Shown: positions 9,131 through 17,624 of the stretch, in pieces
Layout: each line of letters opens with the position of its first letter
Numbering within the stretch: the first letter of the stretch is position 1
DNA from: Prevotella sp.
Lineage (GTDB): Bacteria > Bacteroidota > Bacteroidia > Bacteroidales > Bacteroidaceae
DNA length: 64,000 nt
Direction of reading: 5' to 3'
Assembly (NCBI GenBank): GCA_021636625.1
Contig: JAJWLX010000006.1
Coordinates: forward strand, 1-64,000
The notes under the pieces: model-generated
What the model was told of the DNA's origin: nothing
The model's database searches: none
Seen by the model: the letters and a program-made list of their open reading frames with translations, nothing else
Translations under genes and position numbers: made by a program

Positions 9131-10246
9131 ATGAAAAAGTATTCAAAGTTGATTGTTGCGGCGATAGTCGCCTTGATTTTCATCGGAACCTTCGTGTTCC
9201 TTTATGAGAAATCACAGCCTAAGCCTGTGGAATATACCGAGTTTACCCCAAAGATGGGCGATGTGTTGAAAACCACAGTGATTACGGGTAAGATAGAGCC
9301 TCGCAACGAGGTGAACGTAAAGCCTCAGATCAGCGGTATCATCACCGAAATCTGCAAGCAGGCAGGCGATTTCGTGCAGGCAGGCGAGGTTATCGCCAAG
9401 GTAAAGGTGATTCCGGATATGGGACAGCTCAGTTCGGCGCAGGCTCGTGTGCGCCTTGCCGAAATTAACCTGAAGCAGGCACAGGTAAACTATGGTCGCG
9501 AGGAACAGCTCTACAAGAAGCAGCTGGTCAGCGCCGATGAGTTTGATAAGGTAAAACAGTCATTGCAACAGGCAAAGGAGGAGAAAGTTGCCGCCCTGGA
9601 TGCGCTCGAAGTAGTTCGTGATGGTGTTTCCAAGAGCAACGCCAGCGCCTCTTCCACTCTCATCCGTTCTACCATTTCAGGAATTATCCTCGATATTCCT
9701 GTCAAGGTGGGTAACTCCGTGATTCTTGCCAACACCTTTAATGACGGAACCACCATCGCCAGTGTGGCAAACATGAACGACCTCATCTTCCGTGGCAACA
9801 TCGATGAGACCGAGGTCGGCAATCTGGTAGTGGGAATGCCGATGAAGATTACCATCGGAGCGATGCAGGACCTGAAGTTTGATGCCGACCTGGAGTACAT
9901 TTCTCCAAAGGCTGTAGAGAACAATGGAGCCAATCAGTTTGAGGTAAAGGCAGCCGTCCGCTCAGTAAAGGGCGGCAAGATCCGTTCCGGCTACAGCGCC
10001 AACGCCGAGATAGTATTGGCAAAGGCGAGCCACGTGATCACCGTTCCGGAGAGTGCCATCGAGTTCAGCGGCGACAGCACCTTTGTCTATATCGTAAAGG
10101 GCAGCGGCGAGAAGAAAACCTATTCACGCAAACAGGTAACCACCGGATTGAGCGATGGTGTGAACATCGAAATCAAGAAGGGTCTGAGCCTAAAGGATAA
10201 AGTTCGCGGTCCGCAGATTGTAGCAGATAATAAGGAGGACGAATAA
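9131..10246 (+). CDS. Periplasmic adaptor (MacA/HlyD family)
   Basis: A 371-residue membrane-fusion protein with an N-terminal membrane anchor (about 7-25), a split biotinyl-lipoyl domain (VKPQISGIITEI... and ...STISGIILDI), an intervening alpha-helical hairpin (about 105-160) rich in Gln, Lys and Ala, and a beta-barrel/MP domain at the C-terminus. It would link the MacB-like permeases to an outer-membrane TolC-type channel encoded elsewhere. It is the last gene of the operon (24 bp after the permease). Confidence 0.9.
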   Translation: MKKYSKLIVAAIVALIFIGTFVFLYEKSQPKPVEYTEFTPKMGDVLKTTVITGKIEPRNEVNVKPQISGIITEICKQAGDFVQAGEVIAKVKVIPDMGQLSSAQARVRLAEINLKQAQVNYGREEQLYKKQLVSADEFDKVKQSLQQAKEEKVAALDALEVVRDGVSKSNASASSTLIRSTISGIILDIPVKVGNSVILANTFNDGTTIASVANMNDLIFRGNIDETEVGNLVVGMPMKITIGAMQDLKFDADLEYISPKAVENNGANQFEVKAAVRSVKGGKIRSGYSANAEIVLAKASHVITVPESAIEFSGDSTFVYIVKGSGEKKTYSRKQVTTGLSDGVNIEIKKGLSLKDKVRGPQIVADNKEDE

Positions 10247-10338
10247 TCCTTTCCACATCTTATTATATATACCAACGGAGGCATCCTATTCCACTGCACA
10301 TAGAGATTAGGATGCCTCCGTTCTTCATTTGAAATATA

Positions 10339-12903
10339 TTAGAAATACGCAACCAAACTCAATAGGAATGTACGACCACGAAGCGCATATCTAGTATAAG
10401 AACTACTCAAGTCGGTGTATGCAGTATTATTGTAATCTTTCTGATTAAAGACATTGGTCAGACTTCCTACAATGTCTATCTTACGATACCTGTACGAACA
10501 TTTTATATCGCTAAATATCGTCTGCTTAGACGGGAGCGAACTAAAATAGTTAGCATAATGCTCTGCCATTACAGTCAAGGTCAAATCCTCAATGGGGAGA
10601 AAACTGATGTTCAGCGCTTGAGTAAGCAGCTTTGTTGATGTCTTAGCCTTCGAAAAGCTTAACGAATTGATGTTATATCCCAACTGATAGTCAATCTCCA
10701 ACCAATCATGCACATTAGAATTAAGCCCTACGGAGGTTTGCCACATATTCGTTTTATAATCAACAGATTCACCATTCTGCAAGATAGTTGCCCGATTGAG
10801 AAAGCCTAGACATTTGGCATTAACCATTCCTCTTATCCCCTCTATTCTCTTGCTAAGACTCCCCAATATCATGGTTCCCCTAGAGGTATTGTTACCCTTC
10901 TCCTTGGAATAGAACACCAAATCACGCTCCACCCATTTGGTCGTATTAGACTTATCCTTCCCCCAATTAAATCCAACACTTGCATTGCCAAAGAGCATAT
11001 GTGTATAGTCGGTATAGCTAATAGAAAAGGCACTATTTTGCTTATTTTCCCAATAATTAATGATTGGAGAAGAGCGAAAAGTCTTGCTATCAGTCATAAT
11101 AGGAACCTCATAGCTGTTATTGACAGAAGAAGGGGTATCTCCCAACGAGACATTCGTCCTCAACTTCCAACGGCTATTCACTTGCCAACTCAATGTCCAT
11201 TTTGGGAAAAAGAACATCCTGTCAGAAGTCTCCAATCCCCAATAATGGTATATGGCTAGCGGCACTTCAAGTTCCGAGCGAACACTCTTGAACTTGTAAG
11301 TCAGGGTAGGTCGAGCTATCGTAGCTAGATAATTGATACAAGACCTTTCATTGAAGGTCGTATCTATATAATCTGAGACGAAATGACTATTTATGCTGGC
11401 AAGAGACACCATCTCCTCAGCCTTCAGAGACAAAGCCCAACGTTTCAGACTCCATGTATAATCAAATTTGGTCATAGAGAAGAAACGGCTTCTCCTAACA
11501 TTCTGCAAGCTCTGGCCATCAGCCTGAATTCTCAGTTTCTCTGGCAAAGACTGATACTTATTCATAGACTCAATAGTCAAATAATGCCTACCCATAGGCA
11601 GAATCCATCTCAACTTATTGCTCAGGCTATGCACATCAGAAAGTATGGTTGCCAGATTGGAGTAATCGCCCGAAATCCTCATTTGATTCCTTTGCCACAA
11701 CGAAGAGTACTTCAATTCATCAGAAAAGAAACTTGTCTTTCTATCATTTTTGAACAGAAGAGATGCAGCCAATTCCTTGGCTCCCAATATACTATATTCT
11801 TTGGTATTCTTGGTAAGAGTGCTGTCAGTAAGAAAATACGAGATTCCTTTTTCTATATCAGAAATATTTCTATCGTCGGTATAGTATATCTTGGAATGCA
11901 AGATAGCCGTATCAGATACTTTTTGCACATTGCTGATATTAACCATATGAGTCCTTGCATTGCGCGTACGCTTATCATCCAAAGAGCCTGGCTTTTCTTG
12001 CGAAATCTCCAATATATTCTTAGGCTCATCCATTGCCTCTTGACTGAGCAAGTCGTCCAATGTCAGAGTTTTGTTCTCACTCAATATATCTTTTCCGCTA
12101 TTGTTCGTCTTCAGAGTAATAGCGGTTTGATTAGTAGAAGAAAGCTTAGCGGCAAAGAGCTCTTCTTCCCAGAGGTTGGGCACTCCTCCACCTATCTTGG
12201 CGTTACCACTCCAACGGCCTTTTGCCTTGTCTTTCAAGTTTAGGTTCAAGACCGTTCCCCCCTCACTCTTGCTATCCTTCATTACCTTTGCCGACTGATA
12301 ATTCTCTATAATGTCAACTTTCGAGATTAAATCATGCGAAATGTTACGAGTAGCAATATTGTATTGTCCGTCAAAGAGATCTACGCCCTCTACCAAAAAC
12401 TCATTGATAGCCTTGCCATTATAAGACACACTTCCATTTTTGGCCACCTCTATTCCTGGCATTTTCCTTAACACATCACCGATAGTTCGGTCTTTTGCTG
12501 AAGAAAAACCAGAAACGAGATAACTAGTGGTATCATTATGGTGAGAAATCTTTTCTGCTTTTACATAAACATCCTTCAATGCAAAAGCCTTTGGCTCGAG
12601 CTCTATTTGAAAGTTTTTTTGATTCCCTATGGCACAAGAAGCAGGTTTATATCCCATGCAAGATACCTTTATGGTGTATAAAGACAAATCTTCACCTTTC
12701 GTCAATAATTGGAATTTTCCTTCCTTTGAAGTAATACCGCTATACAGAATATTGCTCTTTTGATTGCATATAGTGACTATCGCTTTATTCACAGGATTCC
12801 CAGTTCCTTGCTCGTAAACATAGCCATCCACTGCCACCTTTTGGGCAAAAGAAGGCATAAATATGATAAGCATAAAAAATATCAAACAATATAATCTTCT
12901 CAT
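10339..12903 (-). CDS. Outer-membrane beta-barrel with carboxypeptidase-regulatory-like domain
   Basis: An 854-residue outer-membrane protein of the TonB-receptor-like group. A signal peptide (cleavage after about SFA-Q20) is followed by a CarboxypepD_reg-like domain (about 25-105), a plug-like segment (IGDVLRKMPGIEV...GKAINEFLVEGVDLF) and a long beta-strand region ending in aromatic residues (LVAYF), the usual barrel C-terminus. It is the last gene of a minus-strand cassette and starts 16 bp after the GLPGLI gene. Role inferred: receptor or export partner for the products of that cassette. Confidence 0.82.
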   Translation of the reverse strand: MRRLYCLIFFMLIIFMPSFAQKVAVDGYVYEQGTGNPVNKAIVTICNQKSNILYSGITSKEGKFQLLTKGEDLSLYTIKVSCMGYKPASCAIGNQKNFQIELEPKAFALKDVYVKAEKISHHNDTTSYLVSGFSSAKDRTIGDVLRKMPGIEVAKNGSVSYNGKAINEFLVEGVDLFDGQYNIATRNISHDLISKVDIIENYQSAKVMKDSKSEGGTVLNLNLKDKAKGRWSGNAKIGGGVPNLWEEELFAAKLSSTNQTAITLKTNNSGKDILSENKTLTLDDLLSQEAMDEPKNILEISQEKPGSLDDKRTRNARTHMVNISNVQKVSDTAILHSKIYYTDDRNISDIEKGISYFLTDSTLTKNTKEYSILGAKELAASLLFKNDRKTSFFSDELKYSSLWQRNQMRISGDYSNLATILSDVHSLSNKLRWILPMGRHYLTIESMNKYQSLPEKLRIQADGQSLQNVRRSRFFSMTKFDYTWSLKRWALSLKAEEMVSLASINSHFVSDYIDTTFNERSCINYLATIARPTLTYKFKSVRSELEVPLAIYHYWGLETSDRMFFFPKWTLSWQVNSRWKLRTNVSLGDTPSSVNNSYEVPIMTDSKTFRSSPIINYWENKQNSAFSISYTDYTHMLFGNASVGFNWGKDKSNTTKWVERDLVFYSKEKGNNTSRGTMILGSLSKRIEGIRGMVNAKCLGFLNRATILQNGESVDYKTNMWQTSVGLNSNVHDWLEIDYQLGYNINSLSFSKAKTSTKLLTQALNISFLPIEDLTLTVMAEHYANYFSSLPSKQTIFSDIKCSYRYRKIDIVGSLTNVFNQKDYNNTAYTDLSSSYTRYALRGRTFLLSLVAYF

Positions 12904-12919
12904 TCTGCAAGCAATTACG

Positions 12920-13720
12920 TTACTTTTTCTTAATACTCTCTACAAGTTCCATAGTCTTATAAAAGTGTCGTTTCGGTACTTTATCTCCTTTGATTCCCAT
13001 CGTTACTGCAATACCTGCAAGAAATGCATTTGGGTCATCTATTGATAGCTGTTTTGTTTTCAGAAAATCATACTTCGTTGTCTTTACATAATCATCTATT
13101 GGTATAGCTACTTCTCCAGCACACTCACGCATTCCAAGAAACGTAAATTCATAATGATGCTGAATGTCGTATGCCTCCAAGATAAGACCAGGCAAACCAT
13201 AGAATTTCCATGGACCATCACTTATCGGAATATCAGGAGCAAACCAGACCTCATAACTTCTACCACCAAAGTTACAAGTTGCCTTTTGGCATTCATGTTC
13301 TCCTATCATTTTTCTTTCATCTGTGTATTTCCAATCAAAGACAGACAATGGCTCTGTATATTTGTAGGTTTGCATAGCATTGTCTACAAAATCTATTTGA
13401 TTCTTATCAAAATTCTTCAACACATAAAAGGTTGCCGTAATTCTACCATATTTTGATCGAATAGAATCTTTGATAGCACGCAATTCACTTATGCTGCCAG
13501 CATTTTGAGACAGAGAGTCACTTTCAAATTTTGCCTGAGGATAAAACAATGACTGTGAATCACCGATTCTTAGTGCCATTAAGGCATCTACATTGCGTTT
13601 ATTGACTGTATCTGTTTGATAAGTAAGGCGATATACACATTCGAATTTTGCTTTGTCACCTGATGCCATACTTAACAAGGCATAAACTGCAAAAAGAAAT
13701 GTACTTAATATTTTTTTCAT
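12920..13720 (-). CDS. GLPGLI-family secreted protein, copy 2
   Basis: A 266-residue exported protein with an N-terminal signal peptide and the family signature WKFYGLPGLILEAYD around residue 175. Members of the GLPGLI family (TIGR01200) are restricted to Bacteroidota and have no proven function. It lies 7 bp after the other GLPGLI gene and 16 bp before the outer-membrane barrel gene, so all are probably co-transcribed. Residues shared by both copies include a WFAP/WYTM segment, a GxxCQKAxxxxGGRxYEVW-like region and the GLPGLI turn. Confidence 0.88.
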   Translation of the reverse strand: MKKILSTFLFAVYALLSMASGDKAKFECVYRLTYQTDTVNKRNVDALMALRIGDSQSLFYPQAKFESDSLSQNAGSISELRAIKDSIRSKYGRITATFYVLKNFDKNQIDFVDNAMQTYKYTEPLSVFDWKYTDERKMIGEHECQKATCNFGGRSYEVWFAPDIPISDGPWKFYGLPGLILEAYDIQHHYEFTFLGMRECAGEVAIPIDDYVKTTKYDFLKTKQLSIDDPNAFLAGIAVTMGIKGDKVPKRHFYKTMELVESIKKK

Positions 13721-13727
13721 ACGTATT

Positions 13728-14546
13728 TTATTTTAAAAGTTCCATAGGCTGATGCCTACTATTATTTTTCATTTTAGTTACAAAACCTTGACTGGAATTT
13801 CCAAAATGGATTTTGGTTAAAGCATAATTTTCTTCGTAATAAACAGGATCTGCAAGATAAAGTGACTGTTCCTTCAGAAACTTATCTTTTGTTGTCTTAA
13901 AATGCCTAGATGGAAACAACGCTATTTTTCCAAAACATGGTTGCATATCTACCATCTTAAAAGAATATAAATGTTTGGAGTCATATACTTCCACAATTAG
14001 TCCTGGCAGACCATGAAACTTCCAAGGACAAGCCTTTACGGGTAAACTCATTGTGTACCACGCTTCATATTTTCTCCCCATATATCTTCCAACGGCTTTT
14101 TGGCATTTTGTTCCATTTATATCCTTGTATTCTGGAAGAATTTGCCAATCAAAAGAAGGAAGGCTATCAGAATAACGATATGTACCTCCAGCAATTCTAT
14201 CTTGATAGATATATGTCCCCTGCACATAATCGGTAAGCACATAGTAATCTGCTTCTCCCTTATTTTTAGGATATGAAATTGTCAATATTTTACTCATCAT
14301 GTCACTCCACTTAGCAATATCATTGTACCTCAAGGAGTCTTTCATAAAAGTATCAGATTCATAAAACAAAGACTTTTCTTCATTAAATCGAAGGCAGAAA
14401 GTGTCCTCCAACACTATGTTTTTAACAGTGTCAGTTACATAGCTCACTAAATATCTTACTTCCATCTTTGCAGATACAGTATCTTGAGCATCTACCCCCA
14501 GACACAAGAAAGACGAAATCAATAGTATCAATATGAATTTACTCAT
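13728..14546 (-). CDS. GLPGLI-family secreted protein, copy 1
   Basis: A 272-residue protein with a signal peptide ending near GVDA-Q21 and the signature WKFHGLPGLIVEVYD around residue 180. It is a diverged tandem duplicate of the next gene. Upstream lie a strong hairpin (14561-14591) and the 59-residue peptide gene, so its expression may depend on read-through of that hairpin. Function unknown. Confidence 0.88.
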   Translation of the reverse strand: MSKFILILLISSFLCLGVDAQDTVSAKMEVRYLVSYVTDTVKNIVLEDTFCLRFNEEKSLFYESDTFMKDSLRYNDIAKWSDMMSKILTISYPKNKGEADYYVLTDYVQGTYIYQDRIAGGTYRYSDSLPSFDWQILPEYKDINGTKCQKAVGRYMGRKYEAWYTMSLPVKACPWKFHGLPGLIVEVYDSKHLYSFKMVDMQPCFGKIALFPSRHFKTTKDKFLKEQSLYLADPVYYEENYALTKIHFGNSSQGFVTKMKNNSRHQPMELLK

Positions 14547-14560
14547 AATTCAAATACAAA

Positions 14561-14591
14561 TTTTGTCTTCCAACATCGTTGGAAGACAAAA
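14561..14591 (-). terminator. Hairpin between the peptide gene and GLPGLI genes (likely attenuator)
   Basis: A perfect 14-bp stem TTTTGTCTTCCAAC / GTTGGAAGACAAAA with a 3-nt loop lies 26 bp past the peptide stop codon. Its 3' arm on the minus strand is followed by a short T-containing stretch. In the direction of transcription it would let the short peptide gene be expressed more strongly than the genes beyond it. Confidence 0.7.
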
Positions 14592-14616
14592 AATCTGCGA
14601 TAGTTATTTTAAAATT

Positions 14617-14796
14617 TTAGCCACAATATACCCAGTCCATATAGTCTTTGTATGCCTGAAGCTGCTCTTGGGTAACATTATCACCAACATTTTCAATAAC
14701 GTAAGTCTCACCACAGCTAGTTGTAACCTTCTCTTTAGCATTTGATGCTAAACTTATTGATGCAAACATTGCTACGAATAAAATTTTCTTCTTCAT
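14617..14796 (-). CDS. Small exported peptide, 59 residues, two cysteines
   Basis: A short gene on the minus strand with start ATG at 14796 and stop at 14617. The protein begins MKKKILFVAMFASISLASNA, a clear signal peptide with an A-x-A-type cleavage site. The mature part would be about 39 residues (KEKVTTSCGETYVIENVGDN followed by VTQEQLQAYKDYMDWVYCG). The two cysteines are eight residues from the mature N-terminus and one residue from the C-terminus, so a disulfide could close the whole peptide. It is followed by a hairpin and two GLPGLI genes, and preceded (10 bp) by the DUF3244-like gene. I recognise no family. Confidence 0.72.
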   Translation of the reverse strand: MKKKILFVAMFASISLASNAKEKVTTSCGETYVIENVGDNVTQEQLQAYKDYMDWVYCG

Positions 14797-14806
14797 ATTC
14801 TCTAAT

Positions 14807-15163
14807 TTATTTGTTTATAAAAATTATTCCTTCATATTTACTATTTCTATCAGAAATAGTAATCTTATACTCACCGCTCAAATCTTCTGGAACTTGTAAA
14901 GTTGCATCTATTATATAATAGGTATAGACTTTACCATCCTCGCTTTCGAGCGTAAGCGTGTAACCAACCAGTTGGCTCGGAACGGCCAACGTGTGCCCCA
15001 CCAAATCAACAACCAAAGGTCGCTTAATACTTCTGCTTCCTTTTGAGCGTAATTGACCAGGATGAACCAAGCTATATGATAATGTATAAGGCTCGGCTCT
15101 AGTATAGATAGGACATAAAAGCAATGTCCCACCACAAATAATAAGGAATAGTAAATGTTTCAT
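14807..15163 (-). CDS. Small secreted beta-rich protein (DUF3244-like)
   Basis: A 118-residue protein with a signal peptide (about 1-23, ending TRA-E) and an all-beta remainder. It has the DUF3244 look: PLVVDL, then LTLESEDGKVYTYYII, then LSGEYKITI and a closing EGIIFI strand. This is a guess from pattern. It is the first gene after the promoter at 15205-15212 and lies 10 bp before the exported peptide gene, so it probably shares the operon. Confidence 0.7.
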   Translation of the reverse strand: MKHLLFLIICGGTLLLCPIYTRAEPYTLSYSLVHPGQLRSKGSRSIKRPLVVDLVGHTLAVPSQLVGYTLTLESEDGKVYTYYIIDATLQVPEDLSGEYKITISDRNSKYEGIIFINK

Positions 15164-15204
15164 ATCTTAACAATTTTAATTATCATTTGTTCGTAATTCC
15201 GTCG

Positions 15205-15212
15205 CAAAAGTA
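15205..15212 (-). promoter_or_regulatory. -7 box of the peptide/GLPGLI operon
   Basis: The minus strand reads TACTTTTG followed by CG, 41 nt before the DUF3244-like start codon; a TTG lies about 20 nt upstream. Expected to drive the five-gene minus-strand cassette. Confidence 0.55.
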
Positions 15213-15340
15213 CATTTTTGCAATGAAACAGACAAGAAAATTATCGATTTAAAATTTACCTATTTTTTACTCTTGGCCTATAACTCCCTCTATTTTAATT
15301 CCTTATTGAATAATTTACTATAATTTTACCTTGCAGAATT

Positions 15341-17095
15341 TTACAGAATCTGGAGAACATACTCATCAAACTCTTTTGGCTTACCAATCTTCCCGCATAG
15401 TTTTTTCAACATCGTTTTTCTGCTTTTTGAGATTGCTGCATCTGATAGACCTAGCAATCTTGCGATTAAGGATGTAGAGAAGCCTAACCTAATCAATAAA
15501 CAGATTTGGTAATCTTTACCATTGAGCTTATTTTTTAATCTCGGAATGAAGTTTGGTATTGTTTTCTCTACCGTATCTGCCAATTCTTTCCAATCCTCAT
15601 CACTCATTTTCTTTCTTGGATGCACTTCAATAAATTTAATTTTCTTGCAAATAGATGAATCCATCAAAGACAACTCCACATTAGATATAGAAGAGAAAGA
15701 GTATTTTTCTTGTATGTCGTTTATTTCAGCTTTTAATTTGTTGATGGTATTTTCCTTTTCCGTAATGACATGAGCTAGTTTATTGTCGTTATCAGCGACA
15801 AGTTTAGCTTTTTCTTCTTGTAATCTCTTGAGCTTTTGCAAGCTGTCTTCATACAACTTTTTTGAGACAGCTATTTTCTTTTTCTTGAGAGCTAGCTGCT
15901 TTCTATAAATATAAGAAAATAACAAGAACAATACGACACAAGCTAAAACTATCATATAGTTCATTTGCATACTTCGCTTCGCTTTCAGCTCCGCCCTTCT
16001 TGCTATTTCTTGATTTCTGCCATAATCATACATCGCTTGCATTTGCTGTAATTGGTTTTTCCTTGCCTCCATCAGACTTGAATCATTATATTCTGAGCTT
16101 TGCAAGGCATATTTCATTGCCAATGCCGGTTGATTAACCTTTGCATAATACTGAGCTAAAGTTTTTGTTGTAGCAGCTTTGACGCTATATGATTTACACA
16201 ACTTTAAGCTTAGGGATAGATTGGCATAAGCTGAGTCTAACTTATTTACAAACAGATAATAACACCCTTTTAGGCATAATACATAAGCCTTAGAATCTTC
16301 ATATTCCAAATTTCCCTCATACCCTGTAGAAAAGTATGCTTCAAAAGCCTTTTTCGCTTTAATTGTGTCTTGCTTTTCTAAATAATAGTCAGAATTGCAG
16401 CCTAAGGCTATCATAGCATTATAGTCATCTCCTATTTGCTTGAACAGACTTGCAGCATGTAAGTTTATTGCAATAACAGAATCTGTATTTCCTAAATAGT
16501 AATATGCACTGCTTCGGTTTTGGTAATTCACAATGGCATTGAATGTATCCTTTGCCAAATAGGCATACTTCTCCGCCTTACCAAAAGCATCTAACAATTG
16601 ATAAGGTAAGTATTGCTTATCAAACAAAATTCCCATCTGGCTATATACCCTGTAAAGCGTGCCATAGTCACAATCTGCGGCAGTGGTATCGGCTTGCTCC
16701 GTCGCTTTATTATAATACTCCAATGCCATTGGTGCCTCATGCATATCCCGGTACACGCAGCCCAAGACATAGTTGGCAAGCATACGCTCGTTAGCCGAAC
16801 CATGATGGTCATAATAATCCACCACTTCCTTCATCACGCTATCAGTTGTAAACGTGATACAGGCCTTGTTCATTGCCTTATGACGCAACAACTCATAGCG
16901 CATCTTTTGCGATTGGGAAAACTCTGGCAGCTGGGATTTGCCCCCATCAAGCATCCGGATGGCAACCTTGGCGGAGTCATCATCCGCATTCATGATGCTA
17001 TCTGCCCGCTGCATCAAATCATCATACTTCCTGTTTCCTGCACAAGATGCAAGAAGCATGATGATTAACAATAAAAATATGACCTTTTCTTTCAT
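15341..17095 (-). CDS. Membrane-anchored TPR sensor with C-terminal HTH regulator domain
   Basis: A 584-residue one-component regulator. It has a lipoprotein-type signal (LLASC, Cys18), a long helical region with TPR-like repeats to about residue 370, one transmembrane segment (MNYMIVLACVVLFLLFSYIY, about 375-395), a coiled coil (about 400-470) and a C-terminal LuxR-like HTH (LIRLGFSTSLIARLLGLSDA...SKSRKTMLKK). This topology places the TPRs in the periplasm and the HTH in the cytoplasm; it is known in Bacteroidota as a family of unnamed regulators. It sits directly upstream of the peptide/GLPGLI cassette on the same strand and is the obvious candidate controller. Confidence 0.85.
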   Translation of the reverse strand: MKEKVIFLLLIIMLLASCAGNRKYDDLMQRADSIMNADDDSAKVAIRMLDGGKSQLPEFSQSQKMRYELLRHKAMNKACITFTTDSVMKEVVDYYDHHGSANERMLANYVLGCVYRDMHEAPMALEYYNKATEQADTTAADCDYGTLYRVYSQMGILFDKQYLPYQLLDAFGKAEKYAYLAKDTFNAIVNYQNRSSAYYYLGNTDSVIAINLHAASLFKQIGDDYNAMIALGCNSDYYLEKQDTIKAKKAFEAYFSTGYEGNLEYEDSKAYVLCLKGCYYLFVNKLDSAYANLSLSLKLCKSYSVKAATTKTLAQYYAKVNQPALAMKYALQSSEYNDSSLMEARKNQLQQMQAMYDYGRNQEIARRAELKAKRSMQMNYMIVLACVVLFLLFSYIYRKQLALKKKKIAVSKKLYEDSLQKLKRLQEEKAKLVADNDNKLAHVITEKENTINKLKAEINDIQEKYSFSSISNVELSLMDSSICKKIKFIEVHPRKKMSDEDWKELADTVEKTIPNFIPRLKNKLNGKDYQICLLIRLGFSTSLIARLLGLSDAAISKSRKTMLKKLCGKIGKPKEFDEYVLQIL

Positions 17096-17112
17096 TCCTC
17101 TCTTTTTTTTTG

Positions 17113-17120
17113 CAAAAGTA
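17113..17120 (-). promoter_or_regulatory. Proximal -7 box of the TPR regulator gene
   Basis: The minus strand reads TACTTTTG followed by CA, 17 nt before the start codon, leaving a very short leader. Confidence 0.5.
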
Positions 17121-17239
17121 CGAAAAAATAAAGAAACTACAACAGAATGTCTCTATAAAATTAGAAAAAAGCAGAACTTTCATCTGAACAAAGTTAAGTA
17201 GCGCTGCGCATTGTCTGTAGTCCTTTCCGAATCACAATG

Positions 17240-17303
17240 CAAAGATACAACCCTGAGAATCCGGCATTCACGGTTTCTCACGGTTATTCACGGTTTCTCA
17301 CGG
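17240..17303 (-). promoter_or_regulatory. Distal promoter with four 10-bp CCGTGA repeats
   Basis: On the minus strand TATCTTTG (17247-17240) is preceded by four CCGTG elements whose plus-strand copies start at 17269, 17279, 17289 and 17299, exactly 10 bp apart. The array ends where a -33 box would be, the layout of an activator site. The nearest downstream gene is the TPR/HTH regulator, so autoregulation is plausible. Confidence 0.55.
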
Positions 17304-17377
17304 ATTTTCTTTCTTTTTCTGATAATTAGCTCAGAAAGATGATTAATTCCAATGATAAAAGAGACTTGCTTATGACG

Positions 17378-17450
17378 GCTAAGTAACTTACTTAGGATAG
17401 CTAAGTGACTTGGTTACGATAGCTAAGTGACTTGGTTACGATAGCTAAGT
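17378..17450. repeat. 22-bp tandem repeat, four units (GCTAAGT array)
   Basis: GCTAAGT starts at 17378, 17400, 17422 and 17444, a strict 22-bp period; units read GCTAAGT(A/G)ACTT(A/G). The first unit contains the perfect palindrome CTAAGTAACTTACTTAG. The array lies in the 530-bp gap (17096-17624) downstream of the broken ATPase gene. The gap also holds the CCGTGA array (17269-17303) and a large inverted repeat (17472-17595). Confidence 0.8.
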
Positions 17451-17471
17451 TACTTACTTAGGAATGACGGA

Positions 17472-17595
17472 TGACACTTATGACACTTGTTTTCAGAAAA
17501 ACTCTCTCACGTAGGCGGGCGGGAAGCTTTTCTGAAAAATTTTTCCTGCCCGCCCGCGTGAAGAAAGTTTTAGAAAACAAGTGTCATAAGTGTCA
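17472..17595. repeat. Large imperfect inverted repeat (arms about 53 bp)
   Basis: The left arm (17472-17525) and right arm (17543-17595) are inverted copies. The outer 23 bp, beginning TGACACTTATGACACTTG, match exactly; the inner parts share GC-rich GGCGGGCGGG-type cores. The loop is under 20 bp. It lies 30 bp past the stop codon of the broken ATPase gene. It could form a cruciform or a strong transcript hairpin; it resembles a small non-autonomous element, but I see no target-site duplication. Confidence 0.75.
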
Positions 17596-17624
17596 CTGGT
17601 GTCACCAAGAACCTTTTCTGCCTT

